Origin: CAVOAK01 sp965217615 | GTDB lineage: Bacteria; Pseudomonadota; Alphaproteobacteria; UBA8366; CAVOAK01 | Assembly (NCBI GenBank): GCA_965217615.1 | Contig: CBDCIT010000008.1 | Location: forward strand, 36,150-100,149 | Length of the DNA stretch: 64,000 nt | Reading direction: 5' to 3' | Notes under the pieces: generated by a model | What the model saw: only the letters and a program-made list of their open reading frames with translations | The model's database searches: none | What the model was told of the DNA's origin: nothing | Part shown: piece after piece, positions 62,254-64,000 of the stretch | Position numbering within the stretch: the first letter of the stretch is position 1 | Layout of the letters: every line of letters begins with the position of its first letter | Made by a program: the position numbers and the translations under genes

Positions 62254-63701
62254 ATGACGGTTACGCTTGAGCACCGTGCGGATATTAACCTCGACTCGAC
62301 ATATCGCGTCGCCTGGAAAGGTGAGGACGTTGCCTTGAGCGAGGCGGCGCTCGCGCGCATCGGTGAATGTCGCGAGAGCTTCCTGGCACTCGTCGAAAGC
62401 GACCCGTCAATGTTTGTTTATGGTGTGACGACGGGCTTCAACCAGGCCGCCAAGACCCAGCTAGACGATGCAGGCCGCACCAGGCAGGCGCAACGCAAGC
62501 CGTTTGCTTCCGCAGTATTGTTCGGCGACCCACTGCCCGAACGGGTCGTTCGGGCCATCGTGTTGTCCAAGCTGACGACCTTCATCGAAGGTCATGCCGC
62601 CGTCACCCCGAAGCTGGCGCAGGCTGTTACTGCGATGCTCGACGGCCGAGCATTGCCGGAAGTGCCCGCCGACAACAACGACGCCGGGGGCCAGATCAAC
62701 ATGATGACGCACGCGTTTCACGACCTGTTCCGCGACTATGATCTGCAGCCGAAGGAATCGAATGCGCTGCTGAACGGAACCGGAAGTATTACGGCTGTGC
62801 TGGCCGATACCGCCATTGCCGTGAGCCGACGTTTGGCGCTTGCAGTCAAGACATTCGACTTTCGATCGAGGCGTTTCAGTCGCCGCTCGAACACTACGAC
62901 GTCGCCCTTGCCCGGTTGTGGGGCGGCGAGCACGAGATCGCGGCAGCCGAGACACTAAGTCGCTTTCTTGTGGAGGTGGATGCCGATCGCCGGACGTATC
63001 AGGCGCCGGTCAGCTTCCGCGCGATGCCGCGTGTCCTGGCGCGTGTCTTCCGCGCCGTGGCAGAAGCGGAAAAAGCGGCCGAGGAGGCGCTTGCGGGCGC
63101 CGTCGACAACCCGATCTACCTGCCGCCTGACGCCGACCATCCGCTCGGCCGCCTTCTCCATAATTCAGGGTTTCACAACGCCATCAGCTATTCGGTGCTC
63201 GACGAACTCGCGGCCTGCTGGGCCGATCTCTGCCGTGTCGGCGAACGGCAAACATCGAAACTGCAGGACGGCGCCGTCTCGCGTCTGCCGCATTGGCTGA
63301 CCATCGGTGATATAGAAGGGCCGGTACGCTACCTCGCCCAGATTCAGGTCGGCTATGGTGAGCGGGCGCGCCGAGCGGCCCAGCGCACCTTTATTCCTGG
63401 CAGCGAAAGCGGCGGCTTCGGCCAATCCGATCTGAAGACGCCGACCCAATCGGCGTGGTTGGCGGAGCGAGAAGCAGGGCGCTGCCTCGACGCATCGCTC
63501 GCCATGCTATCGGTGACGGCGTTGCACGCGCTTGATGTGACGGAACGCCAGGTGCCGCCAGCGCTCGCCGACTTCGCGGCGGATGTGCGTGGATATGTAC
63601 CAAAGATCACGGAGATCCGCATGCTGGGACCGGAGCTTGGGCGTCTCGCGGAGTCCTTCACCAGCAGCGTTTACAGCGCTGACGGCCCGCGACGGCCCTA
63701 A
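62254..63701 (+). pseudogene. second MIO-less HAL/PAL-family lyase homologue, single frameshift
   Basis: About 482 residues after repair, highly similar to the gene at 19434-20882. N-part: VYGVTTGFNQAAKTQLDDAG, KESNALLNGTGSITAVLADT. The MIO region reads NNDAGGQINMMTH, so Gly stands where the MIO serine should be. Near 62855-62860 one base is missing: restoring a C gives TFALSIEAFQSPLEHYDVAL and continues into LARLWGGEHEIAAAETLSRF. The C-part has AVDNPIYLPPDADHPLGRLL and PGSESGGFGQSDLKTPTQSA. The lesion is not in a homopolymer, so it may be real, leaving only the first copy functional. Confidence 0.88.
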
Positions 63702-63806
63702 CCGCGCAGACGGGCGGGGATCATTTCCATGGCCCGTCTGCGCCTGCGAGTTCGCGCAAGCGGCGCACACTTGGAAGTCGGCGTGGATTCCTTCATAGTC
63801 GCGATT

Positions 63807-64000
63807 ATGTCAAAACTGACCGAACGTTTCGTGCCCGGACTCCGCAAGGCCGGACAGGCTCCAGCGACTGACGCAAAAGCGTTGCGCGCCGCACTTGAAA
63901 AGGCGCAGACGGACGCCGTTGCGACCGAAGAGCTCGTTTCCAAGGGGCAGGCCGCTGGCGCCGACGCCCGTCGGCGGGCGGAGATGGTGTCCGAAGCTGC
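63807..64000 (+). CDS. partial gene running off the window, unknown function
   Basis: An open frame from ATG 63807 (SKLTERFVPGLRKAGQAPAT, then an Ala/Lys/Glu-rich helical stretch ending GADARRRAEMVSEAA) continues past position 64000. The frame is also open back to an ATG at 63729. The composition suggests a coiled or helical soluble protein, but too little is visible to assign a family. Confidence 0.35.
   Translation, partial: MSKLTERFVPGLRKAGQAPATDAKALRAALEKAQTDAVATEELVSKGQAAGADARRRAEMVSEA

Noticed and set aside
1..64000. CRISPR arrays, rRNA genes, complete tRNA genes or prophage structural genes
   Set aside because: No regularly spaced identical repeats, rRNA-like stretches, full cloverleaf or phage module was found; the only tRNA-like sequence is the 3' remnant at 40348-40402.

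Overview
The window comes from an alphaproteobacterium, most likely a Rhodospirillales-type lineage. The pointers are a large 180-kDa-class NAD-dependent glutamate dehydrogenase, a UMF1-type MFS transporter, the rsmB / rpe / heparinase-like / purH neighbourhood, GC-rich coding sequence and a MlaE-type permease with an N-terminal STAS domain. No species can be named from sequence alone.

There are two regimes. Positions 1 to about 40.4 kb are an accessory segment packed with insertion sequences (IS110, two IS903-type, an IS407-type IS3, two IS256, an IS1202-like element, IS1182) and broken genes. It carries genes that look like uptake and breakdown of a small nitrogenous compound: hydantoinase A/B (both wrecked), three orphan family-3 periplasmic binding proteins, an amidase, a histidine/phenylalanine ammonia-lyase homologue lacking the MIO-forming Ala-Ser-Gly triad, two Rieske oxygenase alpha subunits (one split by an IS), RidA, a DMT exporter, an aldo/keto reductase remnant, a DoeA-like M24 protein, an Asp/Glu-racemase-like protein and an M19 dipeptidase homologue that appears to lack several metal ligands. 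A 3'-terminal tRNA remnant lies at 40.35-40.40 kb, where this regime ends. A housekeeping block (TPR-glycosyltransferase, apt, mlaE) sits inside the accessory part at 5.9-9.8 kb between two inverted IS903-type copies.

From 40.4 kb onward the content is core-like: NAD-GDH, an IS427-type IS5 element, an MFS transporter and purH. Next comes a polysaccharide operon (winged-helix regulator, NusG paralogue, WecA-like phosphosugar transferase, NAD-dependent epimerase, CapD-like dehydratase) running into purH, and a UDP-sugar dehydrogenase on the opposite strand. Heparinase-like, rpe, a NodU-type carbamoyltransferase with a tiny DUF5989 membrane protein, and rsmB follow. The window ends with a second, frameshifted copy of the MIO-less lyase, which shares with the first copy a 16-bp inverted-repeat site placed exactly 39 nt upstream of the start codon.

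The most interesting items are the pair of MIO-less lyases with their shared operator, an 893-bp transposon-like element with a 7-bp target duplication that carries a secreted-protein gene and a hairpin-rich leader but no transposase, a dispersed palindromic intergenic repeat family, and the tRNA remnant. At least seven genes carry frameshifts, some in homopolymers, so sequencing error and real decay both have to be considered.
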